Under the pieces are notes generated by a model. It saw nothing but the letters and a program-made list of their open reading frames with translations. It did no database searches and had not been told where the DNA came from. DNA of 64,000 bases from positions 1-64,000 of the forward strand of contig NZ_JAUCMN010000010.1 in assembly GCF_030363035.1 (NCBI RefSeq). Direction: 5' to 3'. Positions within the stretch are counted from its first letter, which is position 1. Every line of letters starts with the position of its first letter. This DNA is from Curtobacterium caseinilyticum (GTDB lineage Bacteria > Actinomycetota > Actinomycetes > Actinomycetales > Microbacteriaceae). Shown piece after piece: positions 25,602 through 33,612 of the stretch. Both the position numbers and the translations under genes were made by a program.

Positions 25602-25655
25602 GGAACGGACACAGCACCGTGGAAGTCCACGGTGCTGTGTCCGGAACCTGGTTCC
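25602..25655. repeat. Right 54-bp inverted hairpin repeat flanking the nuclease-like gene
   Basis: Reverse-complement partner of 24456-24509. The 12-base centre differs (GTGGACTTCCAC versus GCGCTTCCGCGC), yet both centres are self-complementary, so the hairpin is preserved. It can end transcripts from both the nuclease-like gene and the minus-strand carboxylase gene. Confidence 0.9.
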
Positions 25656-25685
25656 TGCGGGTCCGAGCGCCGCGCGCGCCGCGCG

Positions 25686-27464
25686 CTACGCCAGCTCGAG
25701 CAGCACGTGGCCGGACGAGACCGTCTGGCCGACGGGGGCGTTCAGCCCGGTGACGACACCGTCGCGCGGGGCCTGCACGGGCTGCTCCATCTTCATGGCC
25801 TCGAGGACGACGAGCAGGTCGCCCTTCACCACGGTGTCACCCTCGGCGACCGCGGTCTTCACGACCGTCGCCTGCATCGGCGAGGTCACCGAACCCGAGG
25901 AAGCGATGCCGCCGCGCACGCCGGACGAGCGACGCTTCGGGGGAGCGGAGGGACCGGCCGGGCGACGACCTGCGCCACCCGCGGCGCCGCCACCGACGAT
26001 CGAGGGCATGGTGACCTCGATGCGCTTGCCCTGCACCTCGACCACGACGCTCTCGCGTGCAGCCGGGGCCGGGATCTCCTCGGGCGAGCCGCTCCAGGCG
26101 GGGATGTCGTTCTGGAAGTCGGTCTCGATCCACTGCGTGTAGACGCTGAACGGGGTCTCGTCGTCCGTCGCGAACGCCGGGTCGGCGACGACCGCGCGGT
26201 GGAAGGGCAGCACGGTCGGCAGGCCGGTGACCTCGAACTCGGCGAGGGCACGGCGCGAGCGCTCGAGCGCCTCTTCGCGGGTGGCGCCGGTGACGATGAG
26301 CTTCGCGAGCATCGAGTCGAACGAGCCGGAGACGACGTCCCCGGAGACGACACCGGAGTCCACGCGGACGCCGGGACCGGAGGGGGCGGTGAACGCGTGC
26401 ACCGGGCCCGGTGCCGGGAAGAAGTTGCGACCAGGGTCCTCGCCGTTGATGCGGAACTCGAAGGAGTGGCCGCGCGGCGCCGGGTCCTCGTAGTCGAGCT
26501 TGCCGCCCTCGGCGATGCGGAACTGCTCGCGGACGAGGTCGATGCCGGTGACCTCTTCCGAGACGCAGTGCTCGACCTGCAGGCGGGTGTTGACCTCGAG
26601 GAACGACACCGTGCCGTCGGCACCGATGAGGAACTCGCACGTGCCCGCTCCGACGTAGCCGACCTCGCGGAGGATCGCCTTCGACGACTCGTACAGGCGC
26701 GACTCCTGGTCCGGCGTCAGGTACGGCGCGGGGGCCTCTTCCACGAGCTTCTGGTGGCGACGCTGCAGCGAGCAGTCGCGCGTGGAGACGATGACGACGT
26801 TGCCGTGCTCGTCGGCGAGGCACTGGGTCTCGACGTGCCGCGGCTTGTCGAGGTACTTCTCGACGAAGCACTCGCCGCGACCGAACGCCGCGATGGCCTC
26901 ACGCGTCGCCGATTCGAACTGCGAGGCGACCTCGTCGCGCGTCCGTGCGACCTTCAGGCCACGGCCGCCGCCGCCGAAGGCCGCCTTGATGGCGACCGGC
27001 AGACCGACCTCGTCCGCGAACGCGATGACCTCGGCAGCGTCCGCGACGGGCTCGATGGTGCCCGGCGCGAGCGGCGCGCCGACCTTCTCGGCCACGTGGC
27101 GGGCGGACACCTTGTCACCGAGCTGCTCGATCGACTCCGGCGACGGGCCGATCCAGGTCAGCCCGGCATCGATGACGGCGCGGGCGAAGTCGGCGTTCTC
27201 GGCGAGGAACCCGTAGCCCGGGTGCACCGCGTCCGCGCCGGAGCGGCGCGCCACCGAGATGATCTTGTCGATGACGAGGTAGGTGTCGGCGCTCGTGGTG
27301 CCGTTCAGCGCGTAGGCCTCGTCGGCGAGGCGGGCGTGGAGGGCGTCACGGTCCTGGTCGGCGTAGACCGCGACCGATGCCTTGCCTGCGTCGCGGGCCG
27401 CGCGGATGATGCGGACGGCGATCTCGCCGCGGTTCGCGATGAGGACCTTGCTGATACGGGGCAT
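25686..27464 (-). CDS. accA3: Acyl-CoA carboxylase alpha subunit (biotin carboxylase + BCCP)
   Basis: A 592-residue fusion that carboxylates its own biotin with ATP and bicarbonate, supplying the acetyl/propionyl-CoA carboxyltransferase. It starts [20 protein letters not shown], with ATP-grasp loop [23 protein letters not shown] and the catalytic [13 protein letters not shown] region. The C-terminal BCCP domain has EAMKMEQPV with the biotinylated Lys near residue 558. The linker contains an Ala/Gly/Pro-rich segment. TAGGCT lies 8 nt before the ATG, so transcription may be leaderless. Beta and epsilon subunit genes lie 6 kb away. Confidence 0.93.
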   Translation of the reverse strand: MPRISKVLIANRGEIAVRIIRAARDAGKASVAVYADQDRDALHARLADEAYALNGTTSADTYLVIDKIISVARRSGADAVHPGYGFLAENADFARAVIDAGLTWIGPSPESIEQLGDKVSARHVAEKVGAPLAPGTIEPVADAAEVIAFADEVGLPVAIKAAFGGGGRGLKVARTRDEVASQFESATREAIAAFGRGECFVEKYLDKPRHVETQCLADEHGNVVIVSTRDCSLQRRHQKLVEEAPAPYLTPDQESRLYESSKAILREVGYVGAGTCEFLIGADGTVSFLEVNTRLQVEHCVSEEVTGIDLVREQFRIAEGGKLDYEDPAPRGHSFEFRINGEDPGRNFFPAPGPVHAFTAPSGPGVRVDSGVVSGDVVSGSFDSMLAKLIVTGATREEALERSRRALAEFEVTGLPTVLPFHRAVVADPAFATDDETPFSVYTQWIETDFQNDIPAWSGSPEEIPAPAARESVVVEVQGKRIEVTMPSIVGGGAAGGAGRRPAGPSAPPKRRSSGVRGGIASSGSVTSPMQATVVKTAVAEGDTVVKGDLLVVLEAMKMEQPVQAPRDGVVTGLNAPVGQTVSSGHVLLELA

Positions 27465-27472
27465 GGTTCGTC

Positions 27473-27478
27473 AGCCTA
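27473..27478 (-). promoter_or_regulatory. -10 element TAGGCT of the carboxylase alpha gene
   Basis: TAGGCT on the minus strand is 8 nt before ATG 27464, compatible with a leaderless or nearly leaderless message. Confidence 0.45.
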
Positions 27479-27543
27479 TTCGTGCCCCGGCACTCGGAAT
27501 TGACCGGCACGTACAAAGAAACCGGGCCGAGCAGTGTGGATGT

Positions 27544-28353
27544 CTACAGTGCCCAGAGGTCGTGCCAGGAAACGCCGAAGCCGCGGAGCAGCATCGCGCG
27601 CAGCACCGGGAGTGACAGCCCGACGACGGCCGACGGTGCGCCGTCGATGCGGGCGATGTACGCCGCGGCCCGCCCGTCGATCGTGAAGGCCCCGGCGACC
27701 TCGAGCGGCTCGCCCGTCGCGACGTACGCGTCGATCTCGTCGTCGCTCACGTCCTCGGCGAAGGTGAGCACCGCGCTGTCGACCGCCACGACGTGGTCGC
27801 CGGCGGCGACCAGGGTCGACCCACCGGGCGCGACGTGGTCCAGGTGACCGGCCACGCCGAGCGCCCCGCCGCCCGACGCGTCCACCTGTCGGACGGGAGG
27901 CACGGTGCCCGCCCGCCCCGCGCCTCCCGTCCGGCCCGTGGCCGAGTCCGCGCCCGTCGCCAGCGAGCGGTCCAGCCGCCGGTCGACGACGCAGTGGCCG
28001 CTCCACAGGGTGCCGCCACCGGCGGCGAGCATCTGCCGCCACCGCGCCCGCGCGACGTCGGGGTCGTGGGGCTTGCCGTAGAGGACGCCGTCCACCTCGA
28101 AGGCGGAGTCGCCGCCGAAGACGAAGCCGTCGACGGGGGAGCCCGCGATCCGTGCGTCCGCGACGGCGTCCGCCTTGGCGACCGCGAGCAGCCCGACCAG
28201 CTCCGGACCGGTCAGGTCCCGCCCGAGCGACGCTGCCGCGGACGCGACGGCCGCGTCCTCGTCCACCCCGGGCGCGACGAGCACCGGCTCGATGCCGGTC
28301 TGGGCCAGGAGCGCACGACGGGCGGGGGAGGTACTCGCGAGGTACAGACGCAT
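27544..28353 (-). CDS. maf: Maf-like nucleoside triphosphate pyrophosphatase with internal insertion
   Basis: A 269-residue Maf/HAM1-superfamily house-cleaning pyrophosphatase that hydrolyses non-canonical or excess NTPs to NMPs. YLASTSPARRALL, GVDEDAAVAS, VFGGDSAFEVDG, GKPHDPDVARARWRQM and the terminal GLSLPVLRAMLL fit the family. Most Maf proteins have 190-210 residues; here about 45 extra residues lie after VVDRRLDRS. Part of that insert is coded by a palindromic repeat (27890-27933), which adds TGGAGRAGTVPPV in frame. The gene is divergent from the methyltransferase gene with 14 bp between start codons. Confidence 0.88.
   Translation of the reverse strand: MRLYLASTSPARRALLAQTGIEPVLVAPGVDEDAAVASAAASLGRDLTGPELVGLLAVAKADAVADARIAGSPVDGFVFGGDSAFEVDGVLYGKPHDPDVARARWRQMLAAGGGTLWSGHCVVDRRLDRSLATGADSATGRTGGAGRAGTVPPVRQVDASGGGALGVAGHLDHVAPGGSTLVAAGDHVVAVDSAVLTFAEDVSDDEIDAYVATGEPLEVAGAFTIDGRAAAYIARIDGAPSAVVGLSLPVLRAMLLRGFGVSWHDLWAL
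27890..27933. repeat. Palindromic repeat copy inside the maf coding sequence
   Basis: CGGACGGGAGGC (27890-27901) and GCCTCCCGTCCG (27922-27933) are perfect inverted arms of the dispersed family, separated by 20 bp. The copy keeps the maf reading frame open. Confidence 0.85.
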
Positions 28354-28367
28354 GGGAACATCGAACC

Positions 28368-29627
28368 ATGGGTGAATCCGTCGGCACGCTGCTCGAACTC
28401 GACGTCACCGGGATCGCCCACGGCGGCATCTCGGTGGCACGGCACGAGGGGCGCGTGGTCTTCGTCTCGGACGCGGTGCCGGGTGAGCGCGTCGTCGCTC
28501 GGGTGACGGAGGACCGGAAGAAGTCGTTCTGGCGTGCCGACACGGTGTCCGTCGTGACGCCGAGCGAGCACCGCGTCGACCACGTCTGGCCCGAGGCCGC
28601 ACTCGACCGGGACCCCGCCGTCCGCGCCGGCGGCGCCGAGTTCGGGCACATCGCGCTCCCGCACCAGCGGACGCTCAAGCACGACGTCCTGGTCGACGCC
28701 TTCGCGCGCTTCGCCCGCACCGACCTGACCGAGGTCCTCGGGCACGACGTCACGGTCGAGGCCGCACCCGGCGACGACGAGGCGAACGGGCTCGGGTGGC
28801 GCACCCGGGTCCGTCTGCACGTCGACGAGGACGGGACCGCCGGACCCTTCGCCGCCCGGTCGCACACCGTGGTGCCCGTGACCTCCCTGCCGCTGGCGTC
28901 GCAGCGCGTGCAGGACAGCGCTCCCCTCGGCCGTGGGGCGATGCCCGGCGCCAGCGTCGTGGACGTCCTCGCGCCGAGCGGAGCCGAGGGCGCCCGTCTC
29001 GTCATCGACGAGCAGAAGCCGACCGTCGTGACCGAGACCGTGGGGGACCGGTCGTTCACCGTCGACGACAACGGGTTCTGGCAGGTGCACCGGCAGGCCC
29101 CAGCGGTGCTGACCGCCGCCGTGCAGGACCTGGTCGACCGCGAGCGGCTGGACCCCGAGGGACAGCACCTCGACCTCTACGGCGGTGTCGGACTCCTCGC
29201 CGCCGCGCTCGGCGACGTCGTCGGTCCGAAGGCACGGATCACGAGCGTCGAGAGCGCGCCGCGGGCCACCGAGCACGCGCAGGAGAACCTGGCCGAGTGG
29301 ATCGGTGCCCGTGCGGAGACCGGCCGCGTGGACCGCTGGCTGGCCCGTACGGCGGCCGACGCGTCGCGCTCGGAGCTCCAGCGCTTCCGAGCGGGCACCG
29401 TCGTGCTCGACCCGCCGCGCTCGGGCGCCGGGCGCGAGGTCGTCGTGCAGGTCGCGGCACTCCAGCCGGCACAGGTCGTCTACGTCGCCTGCGACCCGGT
29501 CGCCCTGGCCCGCGACGTGGCGACGTTCGCCGACCTCGGGTACCGCCTCGAGGCGCTGCGGGCCTTCGACCTGTTCCCGCACACGCACCACCTGGAGGCC
29601 GTCGCACGCCTCGTGCCGATCGCCTGA
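28368..29627 (+). CDS. TrmA/RlmD-like RNA (uracil-5-)-methyltransferase lacking Fe-S cysteines
   Basis: A 419-residue class I SAM-dependent methyltransferase of the RumA/TrmA family, acting on uridine in rRNA or tRNA. A TRAM-like N-terminus (LELDVTGIAHGGISVAR, VPGERVVARV) precedes the central domain. LDLYGGVGLLAAAL binds SAM, and VLDPPRSGAG and YVACDPVALARDV provide the Asp and catalytic Cys. The usual iron-sulfur CGGC region reads AGGAEFGHI, and the only Cys is catalytic, so the cluster is absent as in many actinobacterial members. The start codons of this gene and maf are 14 bp apart, so promoters must lie within the opposing genes. Confidence 0.88.
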   Translation: MGESVGTLLELDVTGIAHGGISVARHEGRVVFVSDAVPGERVVARVTEDRKKSFWRADTVSVVTPSEHRVDHVWPEAALDRDPAVRAGGAEFGHIALPHQRTLKHDVLVDAFARFARTDLTEVLGHDVTVEAAPGDDEANGLGWRTRVRLHVDEDGTAGPFAARSHTVVPVTSLPLASQRVQDSAPLGRGAMPGASVVDVLAPSGAEGARLVIDEQKPTVVTETVGDRSFTVDDNGFWQVHRQAPAVLTAAVQDLVDRERLDPEGQHLDLYGGVGLLAAALGDVVGPKARITSVESAPRATEHAQENLAEWIGARAETGRVDRWLARTAADASRSELQRFRAGTVVLDPPRSGAGREVVVQVAALQPAQVVYVACDPVALARDVATFADLGYRLEALRAFDLFPHTHHLEAVARLVPIA

Positions 29628-29693
29628 GCGCCGAGCGCACGACGCGCAGTGTGACGCGGTGACCAGGAACCCCGTTGCTGGGTCCGACCTGGG

Positions 29694-29699
29694 TATCCT
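29694..29699 (+). promoter_or_regulatory. Probable -10 (TATCCT) of the two-component operon
   Basis: TATCCT is a near-consensus hexamer 58 nt before the response-regulator GTG, leaving a leader that contains its GAGAGG ribosome site. Confidence 0.4.
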
Positions 29700-29757
29700 T
29701 GGTCGGTGATCGCTCCCGGCGACAGGGGCCGGGCGTGCATCGGAACGAGAGGCCACC

Positions 29758-30474
29758 GTGGCAGCAGACACGAACACCAGCAGCGGAGCGACCGGACTGG
29801 CCACCAGGCCCGTGCGCGTCGCGATCGTCGACGACCACGAGTCCGTGCGGCTCGGCATCCAGGCAGCGTGCCAGAACGAGGGCTTCGAGGTGGTGCTCAC
29901 CGCCGCGAGCGTGCCCGAGTACGTCGCGCAGCTCGGCGGGCGCGAGGTCGACGTCGTCGTGCTCGACCTGTCGCTCGGCGACGGCTCCACCGTGACCGCG
30001 AACGTGAAGGGTGTGCAGGGCACCGGTTCCGCGGTCCTCGTGCACTCGATCGCCGACCGGGTCGCCAGCGTCCGCGAAGCCCTGGCGGCAGGGGCCGCCG
30101 GGGTCATCCCGAAGTCGTCGGCCACGAAGACCGTGATGGCGGCCGTCGCCACCGTCGCCCGCGGCGACGTGCTCAACAACCTGGAGTGGGCGAGCGCCAT
30201 CGACGCCGACCGGGACTTCGCGAAGGCGCAGCTCGGTCGCCGGGAGCGCGAGATCCTGCACCTGTACGCCTCGGGGCTCCCGCTCAAGCTCGCGGCGCAG
30301 CAGCTCGGCATCGGGTACTCGACCGCACGGGAGTACCTCGACCGCATCCGCGTGAAGTACGTCGAGGTCGGCCGACCCGCGCCGACGAAGGTCGACCTGC
30401 TCCGCCGCGCGGTCGAGGACGGCATCCTCCCCGGGCTCGACTCGGGCATCGACCCCGACACCGACGGCCGCTGA
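29758..30474 (+). CDS. NarL/FixJ-family response regulator
   Basis: A 238-residue two-component regulator. The receiver domain begins near residue 18 with acidic pair VDDHE (25-26), phospho-acceptor D70 in VVVLDLSLGDG and the conserved Lys in VIPKSS near 114. The C-terminal LuxR-type helix-turn-helix reads REREILHLYASGLPLKLAAQQLG, followed by an atypical recognition end, TAREYLDRIRVKY. It is 5 bp before a histidine kinase gene and is the first of three genes. The signal and targets are unknown. GTG 29758 has a GAGAGG site 6 nt away. Confidence 0.92.
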   Translation: MAADTNTSSGATGLATRPVRVAIVDDHESVRLGIQAACQNEGFEVVLTAASVPEYVAQLGGREVDVVVLDLSLGDGSTVTANVKGVQGTGSAVLVHSIADRVASVREALAAGAAGVIPKSSATKTVMAAVATVARGDVLNNLEWASAIDADRDFAKAQLGRREREILHLYASGLPLKLAAQQLGIGYSTAREYLDRIRVKYVEVGRPAPTKVDLLRRAVEDGILPGLDSGIDPDTDGR

Positions 30475-30479
30475 CCCCG

Positions 30480-31763
30480 ATGGCCACCACGGCCGAGCCG
30501 GCGCGGGCTGCGGACCGGCCCGCCGCGACACCCCCGGTCGCAGACCCGGCGGCGGAGCCGGCCCCCTTCGGGGTCGACCCGCTGCGCGGTCTGCGTCCGG
30601 CGATCACCCAGGCGTCGGTCGAACGCCTCTTCGCGGTCCTCATCGCCGTCGCGGCGGTCGGCTACGGCGCCGTGTACGCGCCGTCCGTGATCGGGCAGCT
30701 GCCGTACCTCGACCCCGTGTGGGGCACGGTCTCGGCGGCCCTCCTCGGGGCGTCGTTCCTGTTCGTCGGGGTGTCGGCCTTCGTGCAGCGGCTCGCGCAG
30801 GTCGCCCAGATCGTGTGCGCGCTGCTGTTCCTCGTGGTGCTGGTCACCTGGCCGCTCACGGTCCGCGAACCGATCCCGGCCGGCCAGGTGCCGTGGCCGT
30901 GGTGGTACTGCACGGTGGGGTCGACGGCCGCGGCGATGGGGTTCGCCCCGTGGCGCGCGACGGTGTACACCGCGCTCGTGCCCGCCGTCTACGTCGTCGT
31001 GCGCATGACCCCGCTCGGCGGCGATGCCGGGGTCAGCGCGGTGCTGCAGGGCGTGTTCAGCGCGATCCTCAGCGGGGCGGTGCTCGTCATCGCCGTGCTG
31101 CTGCGCCGTGCCGCCGCGTCCGTCGACGCCGCACAGGCCACCGCCATCCGCCGGTACTCGCACGCGATCCGCGAGCACGCGACCGAGGTCGAGCGGGTGC
31201 AGGTCGACGCGATCGTGCACGACAGCGTCCTCACCACACTGCTCTCCGCCGCCCGTGCCGAGACACCCGAGGCGAAGGCACTCGCGGCCCGGATGGCGCG
31301 GAACGCGATCGACCACCTCGGCGCCGCGGCCGCCGACCTGCCGGGTGAGGCGCCGCCGGTGACCGTGCACGAGCTCCGGGCGCGGATCGCCGACGCCGTG
31401 GAGGCCCTCGCGGCACCGGTCGTCCTCCGCGACGCACCGGTCGGCGGTCTGCGGGTGCCGGCGACCGTCGCCGACGCCCTGGCCTCGGCCGCGCTGCAGG
31501 CGTCGGTCAACAGCGTGCAGCACGCCGGCGGCCCCGACGTCGAGCGGTGGGTCCGCGTCGAGCAGCGGGGGAGCACCGTGCACGTCGAGGTCGGCGACTC
31601 CGGCAGGGGCTTCGACCTCGCGGCCGTCCCCGCGGCACGGCTCGGTGTCCGCCGCTCGATCATCGAGCGCGTGCAGACCGTCGGCGGCCGCGCCGTCGTG
31701 GCGAGCAACCCGGGCGCGGGCACCCGCATCCGGCTCGAGTGGACCGCGGGAGGCCACGCGTGA
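30480..31763 (+). CDS. Membrane sensor histidine kinase (NarX-like, actinobacterial)
   Basis: A 427-residue sensor kinase. After a Pro/Ala-rich cytosolic N-terminus, about six membrane helices span residues 48-210. The phosphorylatable His is H247 in DAIVHDSVLTTLLSAA, matching the HisKA_3-like H-D motif. The HATPase region retains an N-box (SVNSVQHAGG) and a G1 loop (DSGRGFDL) with a G2-like NPGAGTRIRLEW end. It overlaps the next gene by 4 bp. With the preceding response regulator it forms a complete two-component pair. Confidence 0.9.
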   Translation: MATTAEPARAADRPAATPPVADPAAEPAPFGVDPLRGLRPAITQASVERLFAVLIAVAAVGYGAVYAPSVIGQLPYLDPVWGTVSAALLGASFLFVGVSAFVQRLAQVAQIVCALLFLVVLVTWPLTVREPIPAGQVPWPWWYCTVGSTAAAMGFAPWRATVYTALVPAVYVVVRMTPLGGDAGVSAVLQGVFSAILSGAVLVIAVLLRRAAASVDAAQATAIRRYSHAIREHATEVERVQVDAIVHDSVLTTLLSAARAETPEAKALAARMARNAIDHLGAAAADLPGEAPPVTVHELRARIADAVEALAAPVVLRDAPVGGLRVPATVADALASAALQASVNSVQHAGGPDVERWVRVEQRGSTVHVEVGDSGRGFDLAAVPAARLGVRRSIIERVQTVGGRAVVASNPGAGTRIRLEWTAGGHA

Positions 31764-32812
31764 GGGTCTCACTGCCGGCCGGCATCGCCATCGGGCTCGC
31801 CGCGCTCTTCTCCGTCTTCCACCTCGTGCTCGCCGTGGCGTCCTTCGCCTCCGTCAGCGACGTCGGCCCGGTGGTGGCCTGCATGGCGCTGTACGCCGCT
31901 GCCAGCGGGGTCGCGATCTTCCTGCCAGGACGGGTGCTGCCGGTGTGGGCGGCGTGCTTCGCGCTCGCCACGGCCCTGGTGATGCCGGTGATCGCCGCAC
32001 CGGTCGTGGACCTGTCCGACAACAACAGCGACGCCACCACCTGGTGGGTCGCCGCCGTCGGCACCCTCATGGTCGTGCTCGTCGTCCGCGGCCGACGGGC
32101 GTTCGCGTGGGTCGGCGTCGGCTTCCTCACCCTGTTCGTCGTCGCCTGGGCCGGACCGGGCGCCTTCGGCGCACTCGGGGTCGTCGGCGACCTGACCTGG
32201 GTCGCCATCGCGACGGGGTTCGCGGTGGCCATGGGGCGTGCGACCCGCGCCACCCGTGACTTCGTCCGTGCCGAGCAGGAGACCGTGGACTGGCAGGCCG
32301 CCCAGGACGCGCACGTCTTCGAGCGGCAGTTCCGCCTGAGCCAGACGACGCGGATGGCGCTGCCGATGCTGCAGCAGATCATCGAGTGCGGCGGGGACCT
32401 CACCGACGACGAGCGCGCGGAGTGCCTGCACCTCGAGCAGGCGATCCGTGACGAGATCCGCGGCAGGTCGCTGCTGTCCGACGACGTCCGCGATGAGGTG
32501 ATGCGCCTGCGACGACGCGGCGCGACGGTCCAGCTGCACGACGACGGCGGGCTCGACGACCTCGAGGTGGACGACCTGCGCCGCGTGCACGCCCAGGTGG
32601 CGGACGCCCTCCGTCGTGCTCGCGACGCGGACAACGTGATCGTCCGGACGGCGGGCGAGGGGTCGGACTCCGCGGTGACGATCGTCGGGCTCCGGCTCGA
32701 CACGGCGGCGAGTGAGTCGGCGGCGCTCGGGGCGGGGCTCGACGACGAGGACGGCGACGAGGACGACTCCGTCGTGCTCTGGCTCGAGATCCCTCGACAC
32801 GCGACCGTCTAG
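31760..32812 (+). CDS. Membrane protein with degenerate kinase-like cytosolic domain
   Basis: A 350-residue protein translated by GTGA overlap with the kinase gene. About six membrane helices occupy residues 1-165. The cytosolic half has a long helix (ECLHLEQAIRDEIRGRSLL) that resembles a dimerisation helix and a remnant HATPase region, but no H-box His with the D/E partner and no GxGxG loops were found. It may be a pseudokinase that tunes the kinase and regulator. The acidic tail DDEDGDEDDS is unusual. The family was not identified with certainty. Confidence 0.7.
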   Translation: MRVSLPAGIAIGLAALFSVFHLVLAVASFASVSDVGPVVACMALYAAASGVAIFLPGRVLPVWAACFALATALVMPVIAAPVVDLSDNNSDATTWWVAAVGTLMVVLVVRGRRAFAWVGVGFLTLFVVAWAGPGAFGALGVVGDLTWVAIATGFAVAMGRATRATRDFVRAEQETVDWQAAQDAHVFERQFRLSQTTRMALPMLQQIIECGGDLTDDERAECLHLEQAIRDEIRGRSLLSDDVRDEVMRLRRRGATVQLHDDGGLDDLEVDDLRRVHAQVADALRRARDADNVIVRTAGEGSDSAVTIVGLRLDTAASESAALGAGLDDEDGDEDDSVVLWLEIPRHATV

Positions 32813-32855
32813 GGCGAGCGGCGAGCTGGCAGCCGGGGACGGGCCGGCAACGTGG

Positions 32856-32886
32856 GACGTCCGGAAACGGCGACGTCCGGAAACGG
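32856..32886 (+). repeat. Two 15-bp direct repeats
   Basis: GACGTCCGGAAACGG occurs at 32856-32870 and again at 32872-32886, just before the terminator. The significance is unknown. Confidence 0.85.
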
Positions 32887-32887
32887 G

Positions 32888-32920
32888 GAACGGGCCGGTC
32901 TCGAGGAGACCGGCCCGTTC
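32888..32920 (+). terminator. Terminator of the two-component operon
   Basis: GAACGGGCCGGTCTC and GAGACCGGCCCGTTC form a perfect 15-bp stem with a 3-nt loop. Confidence 0.9.
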
Positions 32921-33299
32921 ACGACCCGAGCCTGAGCGACAACCCGAATATCGCCCTGGCTCGTAGCTGGTCGGAGGCGTCGTACCCTAGTCGGCCACCG
33001 ACCAACGATGTTCTTCGTAGAAGGACACCGAACACGAACTACTATGCCCGCTCCCGCAGGACGTGTCAGTCGTCATTTCGGGGGACAATTCCTGCCGCTG
33101 AACGGCCGTACCGGCGCTGGTGTCCCCCGATCGAGGGGAGACCGACCGGGAAGTGCACGCTGCAACCCGGATGTGGGGCCGGTGTCGCCTCGGCGGCTCG
33201 GGGTACATCGTCGCCCGCGTCCGCCGGACGCGCAAGACCCCCGCCGGTGAACGGCGGGGGTCGTGCGGTCGACCGCCGGGTGCTGCGGGATCGCCTGGT
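32921..33299 (+). other. Non-coding gap with promoter-like site, stem-loop and terminator; candidate small RNA
   Basis: No convincing protein gene is present between the two-component operon and the epsilon-subunit gene. The left part is richer in A+T than the window. TACCCT at 32981-32986 resembles a -10. Arms TCGGGGGACA (33078-33087) and TGTCCCCCGA (33121-33130) form a perfect 10-bp stem, and a terminator stands at 33236-33262. These together could define a ~250-nt plus-strand RNA. An 80-codon open frame (33008-33250) has no recognisable features and is not called. Confidence 0.4.
33236..33262. terminator. Terminator hairpin between convergent units
   Basis: GACCCCCGCCG and CGGCGGGGGTC pair perfectly around GTGAA. 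It can stop the minus-strand carboxylase operon and any plus-strand RNA from the gap. Confidence 0.8.
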
Positions 33300-33581
33300 T
33301 CAGCGCAGGGAACGACTCCAGGCGCCGTGTCCGTGCTCGAGCGTTCGTCGGAGGCCCCGAGCCGACGCGTCCCACCCGGCGCGCGGCGAGACGGTCACCT
33401 CGGCACGACCGAGCGCGGCGGCCTCGTCGGCCTGGCGCTGCAGCACGGCGACGACGGCCGCGAGTTCCTCGGGGGACGGGTCGCCGGCGACGACGCGGAC
33501 GTCCGCCGTCACGGGCTCGGCAGCCGCGTCGACCGGCGAGGGGGCAGCGTCCGCGGGGACGGCGGCGGCGTGGCGGCCCAT
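33300..33581 (-). CDS. accE: Acyl-CoA carboxylase epsilon subunit
   Basis: A 93-residue small subunit found only in actinobacterial acyl-CoA carboxylases, where it stabilises the alpha-beta complex. The core is VRVVAGDPSPEELAAVVAVLQ, then a Trp-centred tail (GWDASARGLRRTL) and GHGAWSRS at the end, matching the ACC_epsilon pattern. An Ala/Pro-rich N-terminus precedes it. ATG 33581 lies 31 bp after the beta-subunit stop; no strong ribosome site is visible, so translation may depend on coupling. Its position directly after the carboxyltransferase gene is the usual one. Confidence 0.85.
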   Translation of the reverse strand: MGRHAAAVPADAAPSPVDAAAEPVTADVRVVAGDPSPEELAAVVAVLQRQADEAAALGRAEVTVSPRAGWDASARGLRRTLEHGHGAWSRSLR

Positions 33582-33612
33582 CAGCGGGCGCCCTGGGGGC
33601 GGTGGGCGGTGG

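Noticed and set aside
28212..31772. Very long minus-strand open frame (over 1100 codons) across the methyltransferase and two-component genes
   Set aside because: It is antisense to well-supported genes with family motifs; its translation is Arg/Asp/Gly-rich low complexity with no domains, as expected at this G+C.
33008..33250. Eighty-codon plus-strand gene in the non-coding gap
   Set aside because: No ribosome site, domain or codon pattern supports it, and it runs through a perfect stem-loop and ends in a terminator.
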